Shown: positions 17,939 through 26,565 of the stretch, piece after piece
Layout: the number at the start of each line of letters is the position of its first letter
Position numbering within the stretch: the stretch's first letter is position 1
Source: Roseomonas sp. E05
Lineage (GTDB): Bacteria; Pseudomonadota; Alphaproteobacteria; Acetobacterales; Acetobacteraceae
DNA length: 55,870 bases
Direction: 5' to 3'
Assembly (NCBI RefSeq): GCF_030063475.1
Contig: NZ_JASIRT010000032.1
Span: 1 to 55,870, forward strand
Notes under the pieces: generated by a model
What the model saw: only the letters and a program-made list of their open reading frames with translations
Told to the model about the DNA's origin: nothing
Databases searched by the model: none
Made by a program: the position numbers and the translations under genes

Positions 17939-18670
17939 TCAATCCTGCGCCGTCGGGCGGATCACGATGCTGCCGACGTCCACCTCGGGAGGCTGCTCAA
18001 GCGCGAAGGCGATGCCGCGCGCGATGGCCTCGGGCGGGATCGCGATGGCGGATGACCGCTTCTGGATGGCCGCCTTCACCGCCGCATCGGTCATGGACGC
18101 CGCGAAGTCGGTGGAAACCATGCCGGGCGAGATCTCGGTGACACGCAGGCCCGGCCCTGCCTCCTGCCGCAGGGCCTCCGTGATCGTCCGGACTGCGTTC
18201 TTGGTGGCGGCATAGACGCCCATGGTCGGCACGATCTTCAGCCCAGCCGTCGAGATGACATTGACAATGTGACCGCTTCCCTGCCGCTGGAAGACGGGAA
18301 GTGCGGCGGCAATGCCGTAGAGGACGCCCTTGATGTTGACATCGATCATCGCGTCCCAGTCGGCGACCTTCAGCGCGTCGAAACGCGAGATGGGGCCGAT
18401 GCCCGCATTGTTGACGAGGACATCGAGGCGGCCGAGGCGGTCGCAGGCCAACCCTATCAGCGCCTCCAGGTCCCCGCGCCGCGTGACATCGGTCGGCTTG
18501 TAGAGGGCCTGGCTCCCTGCCTGCTCGACCTCGCGGGCCACAGCCGCAAGCGGGGCCTCACGCCGGCCGCCCAGCACGACCCTGGCTCCGCGCGAGGCCA
18601 ACAACTTCGCGGTGGCCCGGCCGATGCCGCTGCCCGCGCCCGTGATCACGATGACCTTTTCAATGTTCAT
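17939..18670 (-). CDS. SDR-family oxidoreductase
   Basis: This 243-residue classical short-chain dehydrogenase has cofactor motif TGAGSGIGRATAKLL, NNAG (VLVNNAGIGP), catalytic Ser in VNVISTAGLK and YAATK (Tyr and Lys). The Arg-rich GGRRE after the second strand suggests NADPH. The substrate is unknown. It is transcribed away from an AraC-type regulator with only 64 bp between the two starts, so the regulator probably controls it. Confidence 0.9.
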   Translation of the reverse strand: MNIEKVIVITGAGSGIGRATAKLLASRGARVVLGGRREAPLAAVAREVEQAGSQALYKPTDVTRRGDLEALIGLACDRLGRLDVLVNNAGIGPISRFDALKVADWDAMIDVNIKGVLYGIAAALPVFQRQGSGHIVNVISTAGLKIVPTMGVYAATKNAVRTITEALRQEAGPGLRVTEISPGMVSTDFAASMTDAAVKAAIQKRSSAIAIPPEAIARGIAFALEQPPEVDVGSIVIRPTAQD

Positions 18671-18734
18671 GCCGCGGCCTCCTCTGGCAGTCAGGTTATG
18701 GACCGACCGCAGGATGATCTATGCTCCAGGCGCC

Positions 18735-19688
18735 ATGATCTTGTCGTCACCGTCCAGGAATGCCCCCGATCTCCTGTCCGAGGTGCTGACCGTGCTGGGC
18801 GCCCGGAGCATCCGCCGCACACGACTAGAGGCCGCGGGCGACTGGGCGCTGGCCTTTCCGGCACAGGCGCGGCTGAAGTTCGTGGCGGTTCTGCGCGGAG
18901 GATGCTGGATCCTGCTGCCAGGCCAGCCGCCGCGGGCGCTGGCCGCAGGCGATGTCTTCCTGGTTGGCGACACGGCCTACACGGTGGCGAGCGACCCGGA
19001 GGTCACGGCGGCCGACGGCATGGCCACTTATTCGACGCCCGACCAGGACACCGTCCGCCTGGGAGGAGATGAAACCGTCATGCTTGGCGGGGGTATCGCC
19101 TTCGCGGGCGAGGAAGCCGGTTTCCTGCTCGATGCGCTGCCCCGCTTCATGCATGCTGCCAGAGGAGCGCCGTCCGCGTCTGCTGTCACACGGACGCTGG
19201 ATCTCTTGGACGCCGAGGCAGGGCAGCCAGGGCTTGGCAGCGCACTCGTTACGATGCGGCTCGCTGACATTCTGCTCGTGGAAGCGATCCGCGCCTATGT
19301 TGCCGATCATGGCGAGGCGAGCAGCGGCTGGATCGGCGCGCTGGCAGATCGTCGGATCGGGCAGGCTCTCCGCCTGATGCACAGCGACATCGCCTTTCCT
19401 TGGACGGTCGAGGCGTTGGCAGCGCGGATCGGCATGTCGCGTTCGGCCTTTGCGTCCCTCTTCACACGCCGGGTTGGCCGCCCGCCGCTCGATTACCTGA
19501 CCCATTGGCGTATGGCGCTGGCGCGCCGCCTGTTGGACCGGCAAGGAGCAGATGCTGCAGGCGTGGCGGCCCGGGTTGGTTACGCCTCCCAAAGTGCCTT
19601 CGGCCATGCCTTCAAGCGTACCTTCGGTCATTCGCCCCGACGAGGCGAACGGATGGCTCGGGCCATGCTGCCCACAACTCCTGACTGA
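18735..19688 (+). CDS. AraC-family transcriptional regulator (cupin N-domain)
   Basis: This protein of about 317 residues has an N-terminal AraC-binding cupin (FVAVLRGGCWILLPGQPPRA, AGDVFLVGDTAYTVASD) and a C-terminal double helix-turn-helix (WTVEALAARIGMSRSAFASL, then VAARVGYASQSAFGHAFKRT). It is the type usually paired with a divergent SDR or aldo-keto gene that it activates. ATG 18735 is chosen by fit to the family; an in-frame ATG at 18714 is possible. Confidence 0.88.
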   Translation: MILSSPSRNAPDLLSEVLTVLGARSIRRTRLEAAGDWALAFPAQARLKFVAVLRGGCWILLPGQPPRALAAGDVFLVGDTAYTVASDPEVTAADGMATYSTPDQDTVRLGGDETVMLGGGIAFAGEEAGFLLDALPRFMHAARGAPSASAVTRTLDLLDAEAGQPGLGSALVTMRLADILLVEAIRAYVADHGEASSGWIGALADRRIGQALRLMHSDIAFPWTVEALAARIGMSRSAFASLFTRRVGRPPLDYLTHWRMALARRLLDRQGADAAGVAARVGYASQSAFGHAFKRTFGHSPRRGERMARAMLPTTPD

Positions 19689-19925
19689 CGCCGGAGCGGG
19701 AAGCTTTTTCGGCATGCGGGGGTATCGTGAATGGCAAGCGAGGGCTGGAGGAGGGCGCAGTGTCGCTGATCTCGGCTGCCGGCCCGCAAGGTCCGCTCAG
19801 CGGTGCGGCATCCACGTCCTCTCTGCCGGAAGCCGGGCCAAGGGTGCGTGAACGGAGCTCCTGCAACATTCCCAAAGCCAATCTGCCCCAGGTAGGGTGG
19901 CCCAAAGCGCATCGGGGGATGGCGC

Positions 19926-21080
19926 ATGGTGGGGGATGTGAACCGGGCCAGCCCGGTCCGCGGGGAACGCTTCCTGGCCTGGTTGGCAATGCATCGGCTC
20001 AAGGCCGATCCAAGCTTGCAGGAGGCCGGTCTCAATCTGGCCCAGGTCGAGCATTTCGGCCACGGCTATCGCAGCTTACCCGAGAGATCGGCGGAGGCAT
20101 GGGCGCAAGCCTGGAAGGCGTCTCTCAGGCGACAGGGCGAAGGTCGCATCCGGTGGCAGGCCTACCACGAGCTGCCCAGCCATACTCCCTTCCGGCGCGA
20201 TGCCTCTCTCTACGATATGGCGTCTGGTCTACGCCTCTTGCTCGGCGCCCCGCTGCGGCAGGTCGCCCTCCTGCCCCTGCGGGATCCGTCCGGTGAACGG
20301 CGGCTGATCATTGGCCCAGAGGGCGACTGGGTCCTTTTTTGCCAGGCCAGGCTGCTGGAGGGGATGGGCGCAGATGCGCCGCCAGTGGAGCGGGTCTGGC
20401 ACGCCGAGGGCCCGACCCTTGATCTCGACACCATCGATGAGGTCATCCTGAACCAGATCGCGGATGGTTGGCGTCCCGTCGGCCAGGCAGAACTGCAACT
20501 CGACGCCGACGCCGCCCAGGCGGGCGTACCCGAGAAGCCGGGAATGGGCTTTCCGGTGGCGCCCTCCATGGAAAAGATCAGGGGCTTCAAGCGCGCGCTT
20601 GGAATGGGGAAGCGCACCAAGCCATGCCTGATTCCGGAGGACCTGGACGGCGCGCCGGGCCGCTATCCGCCCCTTTTGGCTGCCACCGCCGCCGAATTGC
20701 TGCTCGGTGCCGCAGCCCGGAAGAGGGATGCGGCGCCCCGAGGGTACCTGCGGCTGCTCCCCGACATGGCCTGCCAGGAGGTCGTGGAAGCCCTCGACGG
20801 GCTCTTCGGCAGCAGCTGGTCACTGGGGGCCTTCACGGCGGGCGGGCTCGTCCCGCTTCCCGGCGCCGTCGTCTGCTGCCCCGGCCACTGCGTATCCTGG
20901 ACTATCCTGGAGCCGGATTGGGATGACCGGACCCGCTGCGCCCGCTTCGACAAGATCCCAGGCGTGCCTTCGCTGCCGCATACGGAAGTCGCCCGGATCC
21001 GCCAGGGAGACATTCCTTTGCTGAGCCTTCAGGCCCGTCTTGTCGATCGCTCGACCGTGCTGGAGGCACTGGCGGACTAA
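19926..21080 (+). CDS. Hypothetical protein, 384 aa, family not recognised
   Basis: I cannot assign this protein to a family. It is soluble, with no signal peptide or membrane segment. It opens with a helical region (ERFLAWLAMHRLKADPSLQE) and later has a possible beta-rich segment around RQVALLPLRDPSGERRLIIG and WVLFCQARLLEGM. Near residue 215 there is a basic patch (KIRGFKRALGMGKRTKPCL), then an alanine-rich helix, and near the end a CCPGHCVSWTILEPDWDD segment with three closely spaced cysteines. The codon bias is like the neighbours, and a 1.15-kb frame without stops supports a real gene, but the start is uncertain. The 237 bp upstream show no gene. Confidence 0.6.
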   Translation: MVGDVNRASPVRGERFLAWLAMHRLKADPSLQEAGLNLAQVEHFGHGYRSLPERSAEAWAQAWKASLRRQGEGRIRWQAYHELPSHTPFRRDASLYDMASGLRLLLGAPLRQVALLPLRDPSGERRLIIGPEGDWVLFCQARLLEGMGADAPPVERVWHAEGPTLDLDTIDEVILNQIADGWRPVGQAELQLDADAAQAGVPEKPGMGFPVAPSMEKIRGFKRALGMGKRTKPCLIPEDLDGAPGRYPPLLAATAAELLLGAAARKRDAAPRGYLRLLPDMACQEVVEALDGLFGSSWSLGAFTAGGLVPLPGAVVCCPGHCVSWTILEPDWDDRTRCARFDKIPGVPSLPHTEVARIRQGDIPLLSLQARLVDRSTVLEALAD

Positions 21081-21421
21081 CTGTCCGGTTGTGAGACCTC
21101 CTTTGCACGCTCGGCGATGAGACGGGCTTGGGAGAGATCGTCTGGCCCGGCTGTCCCTTGGGCTTGCCGCGGGCGAGCTTACGACGGGCTCTTGCTCTGT
21201 TGAGAGGCTCATGCGGCTTGGGCGGGGAGCATGGGGTTGTGGGCCAGAGGGGGCGCGCAGGGCGAGTTCGCGGGCCCTGGATATGACCATCATTGGCTCC
21301 GGTGATAGGAAGTGGTGCGAGGCAGGCCCCATTTTCTTGTGCAAAGGTCCCGTGGGTCACAGCCGGGGCCGCCCCACTCTTCCCGGCGGGTCGCATCCCG
21401 CCCCTCTGGAACACGCCCACC
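21081..21421. other. Gap without a recognisable gene
   Basis: The stretch carries open frames on the minus strand with Arg/Pro/Ser-rich translations that look like noise. A short direct similarity (TGTTGAGAGGCTCATG near 21200 and GTTGAGAGCCTCTCATG near 24252) hints at fragments of one repeated element. Nothing else is identifiable. Confidence 0.3.
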
Positions 21422-22444
21422 ATGAAGAAAATTGGCTTCCTCTCCTTCGGCCACTGGACGCCTTCACCCGGTTCCAGCACCCGCTCCGCCGCCGACGCCC
21501 TGCGGCAATCCATCGACCTTGCCGTCGCGGCGGAGGAACTGGGCGCGGACGGCGCCTATGTCCGTGTCCACCACTTCGCCCGCCAGCTCGCCTCCCCCTT
21601 CCCCCTCCTCGCCGCCATGGGTGCGAAGACCCGCCGCATCGAACTCGGTACGGCGGTCATCGACATGCGCTACGAGAATCCGCTCTACATGGCCGAGGAT
21701 GCCAGCGCCGCCGACCTCATCAGCGGCGGCCGCCTCCAGCTTGGTCTCAGCCGTGGCTCGCCCGAGCAGGTGATCGATGGCTGGCGCCATTTCGGCTACG
21801 CCCCGGCCGAGGGTGAGACCGACGCGGAGATGGGCCGCCGCCACGCCAGGGTCTTTCTGGAGGTGCTGCGCGGCCATGGCTTCGCCCAGCCGAACCCGCG
21901 CCCGATGTTCCCCAACCCGCCGGGCCTGCTGCGCCTCGAACCCCATTCGGAGGGCCTGCGCGAGCGCATCTGGTGGGGCTCCGGCTCCAATGCCACCGCG
22001 GTCTGGGCGGCGCAGCAAGGCATGAACCTGCAGAGTTCCACCCTGAAGGACGACGAGACCGGCGAGCCCTTCCACATCCAGCAGGCCGCCCAGATCCGCG
22101 CCTACCGCGCGGCCTGGCAGGAAGCCGGCCATGCCCGCTCCCCCCGCGTCTCGGTCAGCCGCAGCATCTTCCCCCTGCTCGACGAGCGCGACCGCACCTA
22201 TTTCGGCCGGGGCGGCAAGGAGCAGGACCAGGTCGGCTTCCTCGACGAGAAGACCCGCGCCATCTTCGGCCGCGGCTATGCCGCCGAGCCTGAGGCGCTG
22301 GTCGGGCAGCTCCGCGCCGACGAGGCGATCGCCGAGGCGGACACCCTCCTCCTGACCGTCCCGAACCAGCTCGGCGTCGACTACTGCGCCCACGTCATCG
22401 AGGGCATCCTGAAGCACGTCGCCCCGGCACTGGGGTGGCGCTGA
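21422..22444 (+). CDS. LLM-class flavin-dependent oxidoreductase
   Basis: This 340-residue luciferase-like monooxygenase-fold protein starts MKKIGFLSFGHWTPSPGS and has the conserved early barrel pattern AAEELGADGAYVRVHHFARQ, TRRIELGTAVIDMRYENP and the phosphate-binding LISGGRLQLGLSRGSPEQV. FMN or F420 is bound and the substrate is unknown. The open frame begins at 21293, but ATG 21422 matches the family. It is intact and monocistronic; a decayed aldo/keto reductase converges from the right. Confidence 0.9.
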   Translation: MKKIGFLSFGHWTPSPGSSTRSAADALRQSIDLAVAAEELGADGAYVRVHHFARQLASPFPLLAAMGAKTRRIELGTAVIDMRYENPLYMAEDASAADLISGGRLQLGLSRGSPEQVIDGWRHFGYAPAEGETDAEMGRRHARVFLEVLRGHGFAQPNPRPMFPNPPGLLRLEPHSEGLRERIWWGSGSNATAVWAAQQGMNLQSSTLKDDETGEPFHIQQAAQIRAYRAAWQEAGHARSPRVSVSRSIFPLLDERDRTYFGRGGKEQDQVGFLDEKTRAIFGRGYAAEPEALVGQLRADEAIAEADTLLLTVPNQLGVDYCAHVIEGILKHVAPALGWR

Positions 22445-22476
22445 CCCTGTGCGCTCTGGCGTCCAGCGGCGCTTGC

Positions 22477-23022
22477 GGGAACGATGGCCTTCACCCCTTC
22501 GCAGGCGGTGCAGGGCGGGATAGGCCCCCTCCATCGCCTCGCGGAAGCGCTGCTCCATCAGGTCGCCGTGGGTGCAGCGGTCCACGTCATGATCAGCAGC
22601 ACATCGATCCGGTCGGTGCCCAGGCGCAGCAGGGACTGCTCGACGCTGCGCAGCGTGCCGCCACGGGAATAGTCCACCACCGCCCGGTGCGGCAGGCCGC
22701 CGGCAAAGTTCGAGCCGTCGCCACGGCCCTGGCGTGGCTCCATCCAGCGCCCGACCTTGGTGGGCAGCACCACCCCCTCCCGCCCGGCGATGCGCAGCGC
22801 CGTGCCGCAGCGATGCTCCGACAGCCCATGGCCGTAGAGTGGGGAGGTGTCCAGCAGCGTCACGCCCGGGGTGATGGCGGTGGCCACGGCATCGATCGCC
22901 GTGCGATCATCCAGCCGGGCGTACAAGTCTCCCAGCGGCGCGGTGCCGAAGCCGATGCAGGAGACCGGGATACCGGTGCGCCCGAGCGGGCGGGGCGGCA
23001 GGTGGGATGCGGGTTCGGCCAT
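22477..23022 (-). pseudogene. Aldo/keto reductase remnant with two frameshifts and no C-terminus
   Basis: The minus strand encodes MAEPASHLPPRPLGRTGIPV, the CIGFGTAPLGDLY cofactor strand, LLDTSPLYGHGLSE (catalytic Asp and Tyr) and KVGR (Lys), then RTDRIDVLL-like LGTDRIDVLLI. There the frame breaks: ATCATGAC lacks a C that would give IHDVD. The next frame gives THGDLMEQRFREAMEGAYPA, and a second single-base loss near 22490 precedes GVKAI. About half of a normal 320-residue protein of the D-threo-aldose dehydrogenase type is present. Confidence 0.82.
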
Positions 23023-23023
23023 C

Positions 23024-23101
23024 TTTCATCGTCCCGGCCGTCAGTCCGGCCGCGATCTGCCGCTGCGCCGTGATGGTCAGGATCAGCCCGGGCAGGGTCA
23101 C
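23024..23101 (-). pseudogene. C-terminal scrap of a carbohydrate ABC-transporter permease
   Basis: LPGLILTITAQRQIAAGLTA followed by GTMK is the characteristic last stretch of MalG/UgpE-type sugar permeases (LPxLILxxxAQRxIxxGLTAGxxKG). It lies just before the aldo/keto reductase start on the same strand. Only about 26 codons can be supported. The rest of the gene is absent, so it marks a deleted sugar-transport operon. Confidence 0.5.
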
Positions 23102-23263
23102 CGCCCGCGGTCTCCGGCTCGCCTGCTTGAAGGGCAGCGGGTTGTAGGCCGCCATCTTGCCAGCCTCGCCACGGCGGTGATCGGCAGCCAAGCCCAGCTT
23201 TAAGGATTGCCACCATGGAACCATCACGCGGGCCGGACAACCTCAAAGCGGCTGCCGGGGGCG

Positions 23264-23421
23264 CCCGATCAGGGCATCCACAGCCTGCAGATCGAGATGA
23301 ACCGCGGCCTCTCCATGGACGAGGACACCGCAGCCGCCGTCCCGAACTGGCCGGGGTGCGGGACCATCTGGCCGCCGTCGCGGCCAGGGGCGTTCAGCTC
23401 GTCACGAAAGGGGCAAAATAG
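23264..23421 (+). pseudogene. N-formylglutamate amidohydrolase C-terminal remnant, frameshifted
   Basis: GIHSLQIEMNRGLSMDEDTA matches the conserved end of N-formylglutamate amidohydrolases (HxIQIEINRxLYMDE). One frame over, ELAGVRDHLAAVAARGVQLV continues the expected C-terminal helix and stops at 23421. The upstream 200-odd residues are missing. The stretch 23422-23809 that follows shows no gene. Confidence 0.6.
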
Positions 23422-23809
23422 ACACCGCTGCCATGGTGTCGGGCAGCGGCGGTCGCCGGATCGGGCGCGTGCGGGGGAAAGCCACCGCGGCAGGGAGGGA
23501 AAGCGCCCAGCGCGCTGCTCAGTGCGTGCTCTCAAAAGCGGACATGCCGCGCGGCGGAAGCCTCCGCCGCATCGGATGGGTTGCAGACCTTCAGCTGCCT
23601 GGGGGATCGGAGATGATTGCCTTGATCCGCGCTGCCAATGCCTCCAAGTCGACAGGACAGGAAGCACGCCGGCTGTCCTCACGGACACGGCGGCAGCTGG
23701 GGCTTCTGCTGAGCGGGCAGGGGGCCGGCAAGCTGAGCCGGCTCTGCAAAACAGGCCGGCCCGTGTGCAGCTTGTGTCGCACCGTCCGGTTCAACGGTGC
23801 GGGCAACGC

Positions 23810-24178
23810 TTAGCGGCGGCGGGCCTGGCGGGCAGCGTAACGGGCGTCACGCGCGGCCTTCTGCTGAGCTGGCAGGGCAGCAGCGCGTTGGGCGGCAGCC
23901 TCTGCCTCTGCGGCCTGTGCAGCGGCCAAGGCCTTCTGCTGCTCGGCTGCGGCAACCTTCTCCGCCGCCAACTGTGCCGCCTCCGCTTCACGGACGATCC
24001 TGCGCGCCGCGTTGCGCGCGTCGCGGGCCTCGGCGGTCGCCTTCCGAGCGGCCTGTTGCTCCAGCAGAACCGGATCGTTCGGCCCCGGACGAGCGCGAAA
24101 GCGCTCCAGCATGGCCTCCTTCGCCTTGGCTGCCGTGGCAAGCCGGTCGTTGAAGGTATCGTTCTTGTGGGGAGTCAT
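23810..24178 (-). CDS. DUF6481 family protein
   Basis: This 122-residue, strongly charged, probably fully helical protein starts DTFNDRLATAAKAKEAMLER, followed by a long Ala/Arg/Glu/Gln-rich stretch likely to form a coiled coil (AEARDARNAARRIVREAEAA) and a basic tail ending ARQARRR. This composition and start identify the DUF6481 family of alphaproteobacteria, of unknown function. It starts at ATG 24178. The stretch 24179-24665 next to it holds no recognisable gene. Confidence 0.8.
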   Translation of the reverse strand: MTPHKNDTFNDRLATAAKAKEAMLERFRARPGPNDPVLLEQQAARKATAEARDARNAARRIVREAEAAQLAAEKVAAAEQQKALAAAQAAEAEAAAQRAAALPAQQKAARDARYAARQARRR

Positions 24179-24665
24179 GGCGCCACACTACGCCGAATAT
24201 GCCATGGCGCCTAGTAAGCTGTGCGACCGACCCGGATGTGAGGGCTGTTCCGTTGAGAGCCTCTCATGGGGCGGCTCTTTAGCAGCAGGCCCTCGGGCGG
24301 CAGAAAGGCGGACTCACCACGGACTTCGCAGAGTTCCCTTCCGCCAAATCTCAGCGGGGATCAGTTTCCCCTCTCCGGTCAGCGCCCGCGTTGGGTCCAC
24401 CATCCCGCAATCCGCCCTCAATCGGCTGCCGCTTGCCGCGCGGTATCCAGCAGTCGGGCGGCATGGCTCTGTTCCGCGGCCACTCGACCAGACCCACGAA
24501 AGCCGAGGATTGGCTCAGCCGGAGGCCTGGAGGCTACCCAGCACGATGGTTCCTGCCGAACTGCTGCTCGACAGCAGCCATGGAAAGGCGCCACGGGCGA
24601 CAAGGAGGGGAATGAGCCCTGGCGCTCCCGGCCGTCGCCCCGCTCAGCCAAGACGAGCCGCTCCT

Positions 24666-25685
24666 TCAAACCTGCCCAGGCATCGCTTTGGCTGCGGGAA
24701 CATCCGAGGCCGATTCAGAAGCAGGACGCGGCCTTCCTGGCGCCGCGACGCTTTCGATGGCCCCCACGACCAGGTCCGGCGCACCATGGTGGATCATATG
24801 CCCCAGGCCCGGAAGCACCTGCAGCTGGCTTCCGGGCAGTGCTTGATGCAGACGCGCTGACTGCCGCCCGACATCCACGATCATATCCTCCGCACCGGCC
24901 AGGATGGCGATCGGCAGATGGCTCAACGCGCCATATCGCCGCTGGAAGCCCGCCGCCCCCGGTATCATCGCCGCAGCGTCCTCGGCGCTTGCCTTGACCT
25001 GCCACGGCCGCAGCATCATCGGGATCGGCACCGCCTCGGTGAAGGCTGGCGGTACGGGGGCAGGCGCAAACATCGTCCGGATCATTTTCGGCGCGATGAG
25101 ACGCCCGACCAGCGGCCCGACCGTGTAGCGAATGGCGTCGCCGAGCACCGGGATCGCCGGCGGCGAGAACAGCGGAACGTCTGCCCGCGCAGTCGGGAAG
25201 TAGTAGCCTGACAGCAGGACGAGGCCGCCCACGGCCTCCGGATGATTGAGCGCCAAGGCCATGGCCACCAGCGTGCCCCAGGAGTGACCAACCACGATCG
25301 GACGCTTGATCCCGAGGCGGGCGAAGGCTTCCACAAAGACGGCAGCCTGGGCCTCGGCCGTCCACGGCCGGTCGCGTGGCCGGTCGCTGTACCCGTAACC
25401 CGGCCGGTCAAAGGCAACGACCCGGTGCCGCTGTGCGGCGCGGCCGAGCACACCGCTGGCGACGTAGTCCTCGGCCTGGACGGCGTTCCCGTGCAGCAGC
25501 ACGACCGGCGGCCCACCCAGACCCGCCTCCAGGTAATGAAGCCGAACACCCCCTGCCTCGACGAATTTGCCAGTCGGTGGGTGTTCCCGCTCAGCCCGCT
25601 TGGCATTTGCACGAACCTGGAGAGCGACCGCACTCAGGGCAGCAGCCGAAACTGCGACGGCGGTCATGGTTCGTGAAGCGGCCAT
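24666..25685 (-). CDS. Alpha/beta hydrolase with N-terminal membrane segment
   Basis: This 339-residue protein has an N-terminal hydrophobic stretch (MTAVAVSAAALSAVALQVRA) serving as signal or anchor. It is followed by an alpha/beta-hydrolase core: VVLLHGNAVQAEDYVASGVL, VVAFDRPGYGYSDRP, nucleophile elbow GHSWGTLVAMALAL, acid near ILAGAEDMIVDV and His in GLGHMIHHGAPDLV. It resembles bacterial epoxide hydrolase or esterase relatives; the substrate cannot be read from the sequence. It starts at ATG 25685 and is monocistronic. Confidence 0.85.
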   Translation of the reverse strand: MAASRTMTAVAVSAAALSAVALQVRANAKRAEREHPPTGKFVEAGGVRLHYLEAGLGGPPVVLLHGNAVQAEDYVASGVLGRAAQRHRVVAFDRPGYGYSDRPRDRPWTAEAQAAVFVEAFARLGIKRPIVVGHSWGTLVAMALALNHPEAVGGLVLLSGYYFPTARADVPLFSPPAIPVLGDAIRYTVGPLVGRLIAPKMIRTMFAPAPVPPAFTEAVPIPMMLRPWQVKASAEDAAAMIPGAAGFQRRYGALSHLPIAILAGAEDMIVDVGRQSARLHQALPGSQLQVLPGLGHMIHHGAPDLVVGAIESVAAPGRPRPASESASDVPAAKAMPGQV

Positions 25686-25746
25686 AGAAGTTCCTTCAGT
25701 GCAGACGCAAACTCAACGGGCCGCCTGAGCCGGGGTTTCCGACCGG

Positions 25747-26077
25747 ATGACGAGGCCTGGCCCGCCATTCGTGCCTTCCAGCGGCACTGCACCTGACGGG
25801 CTTGCCGGGAGAGGCCTGGCTGCGGCGCGGGCTGGGCAACGTGCCGCCGGTGATCGGCGTGACGGCCGGCACGCGGTTTGAGGCGGAGCGGATGGCCGTG
25901 CTGATGCCGGAGCCGCTGACCATGCAGGCCAGCGGCCGCCTGCCGTAGAAGGAGTTTCAAGCGCTGCCGGCATGGGCAATGATAAACCGCAACCTGAGCG
26001 ACCTCGTCTGGGAAGGCAGGATCGGCTTCTTCGAGGAGGTCATCGGTCGGATCAGGAAGGCGCCGGTGCTCGGCTGA
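25747..26077 (+). pseudogene. Degraded reading frame of unknown family
   Basis: The plus strand reads DDEAWPAIRAFQRH, then one frame over HLTGLPGEAWLRRGLGNVPP through TMQASGRLP to a TAG at 25946-25948. It continues in the same frame ALPAWAMINRNLSDLVWEGR and GFFEEVIGRIRKAPVLG to a TGA. The pattern of a frameshift plus an in-frame stop inside protein-like sequence suggests a decayed gene of about 110 codons. I do not recognise the family. Confidence 0.35.
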
Positions 26078-26249
26078 CGCCAAAGCCAGCCGACAGCCTC
26101 GGCCTTGCCGGGAGGATCTTTCGGAAGCCTGTACCATGGCCGGATCATGAAGCTCTGAAGGCAGGCCGGCGAAGGCCGGCAGGCAGGCAGCTTCCGATCT
26201 GAGGACGCCGCCGCACGCCCTTTCGTGCCGGGCACGCGCCATGCGGCGG

Positions 26250-26284
26250 CGTCACGGCATGCTGCGCTGCCGCATGCCGTGACG
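26250..26284. repeat. Perfect 13-bp inverted repeat upstream of the hydroxyacid oxidase
   Basis: CGTCACGGCATGC at 26250-26262 is followed by a 9-base spacer and GCATGCCGTGACG at 26272-26284, a perfect match. It lies in the 490-bp region before the FMN oxidase gene. There is no T-run, so it is not a typical terminator. It could be an operator for a dimeric regulator or an RNA hairpin. The rest of 26078-26565 shows no gene. Confidence 0.75.
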
Positions 26285-26565
26285 GCCCGGTCACGCCATC
26301 CTCCCCATGCGCTCCCCGATTGACGACGGCCGGGTTTGTCCGGAAAGTCGCTTCCGTTCAATGGAAGCAAGGCGAGCGGGAACAAGCTCGAGACCATGCA
26401 AGGCTCGCTCGAACCGCGGGACAGGGAGGACGAACCGGCATGCTCCACCACGCGGCCTGCAGCGCGTCCCCAATCCCGGCTGCGTGGCAATGGCGCAGCA
26501 CCGGGCCGTGGCCGAAAGCCTGACCGCCAGGGACGCCACGCGGACAGAGAGAGGAGACCGCCGCC

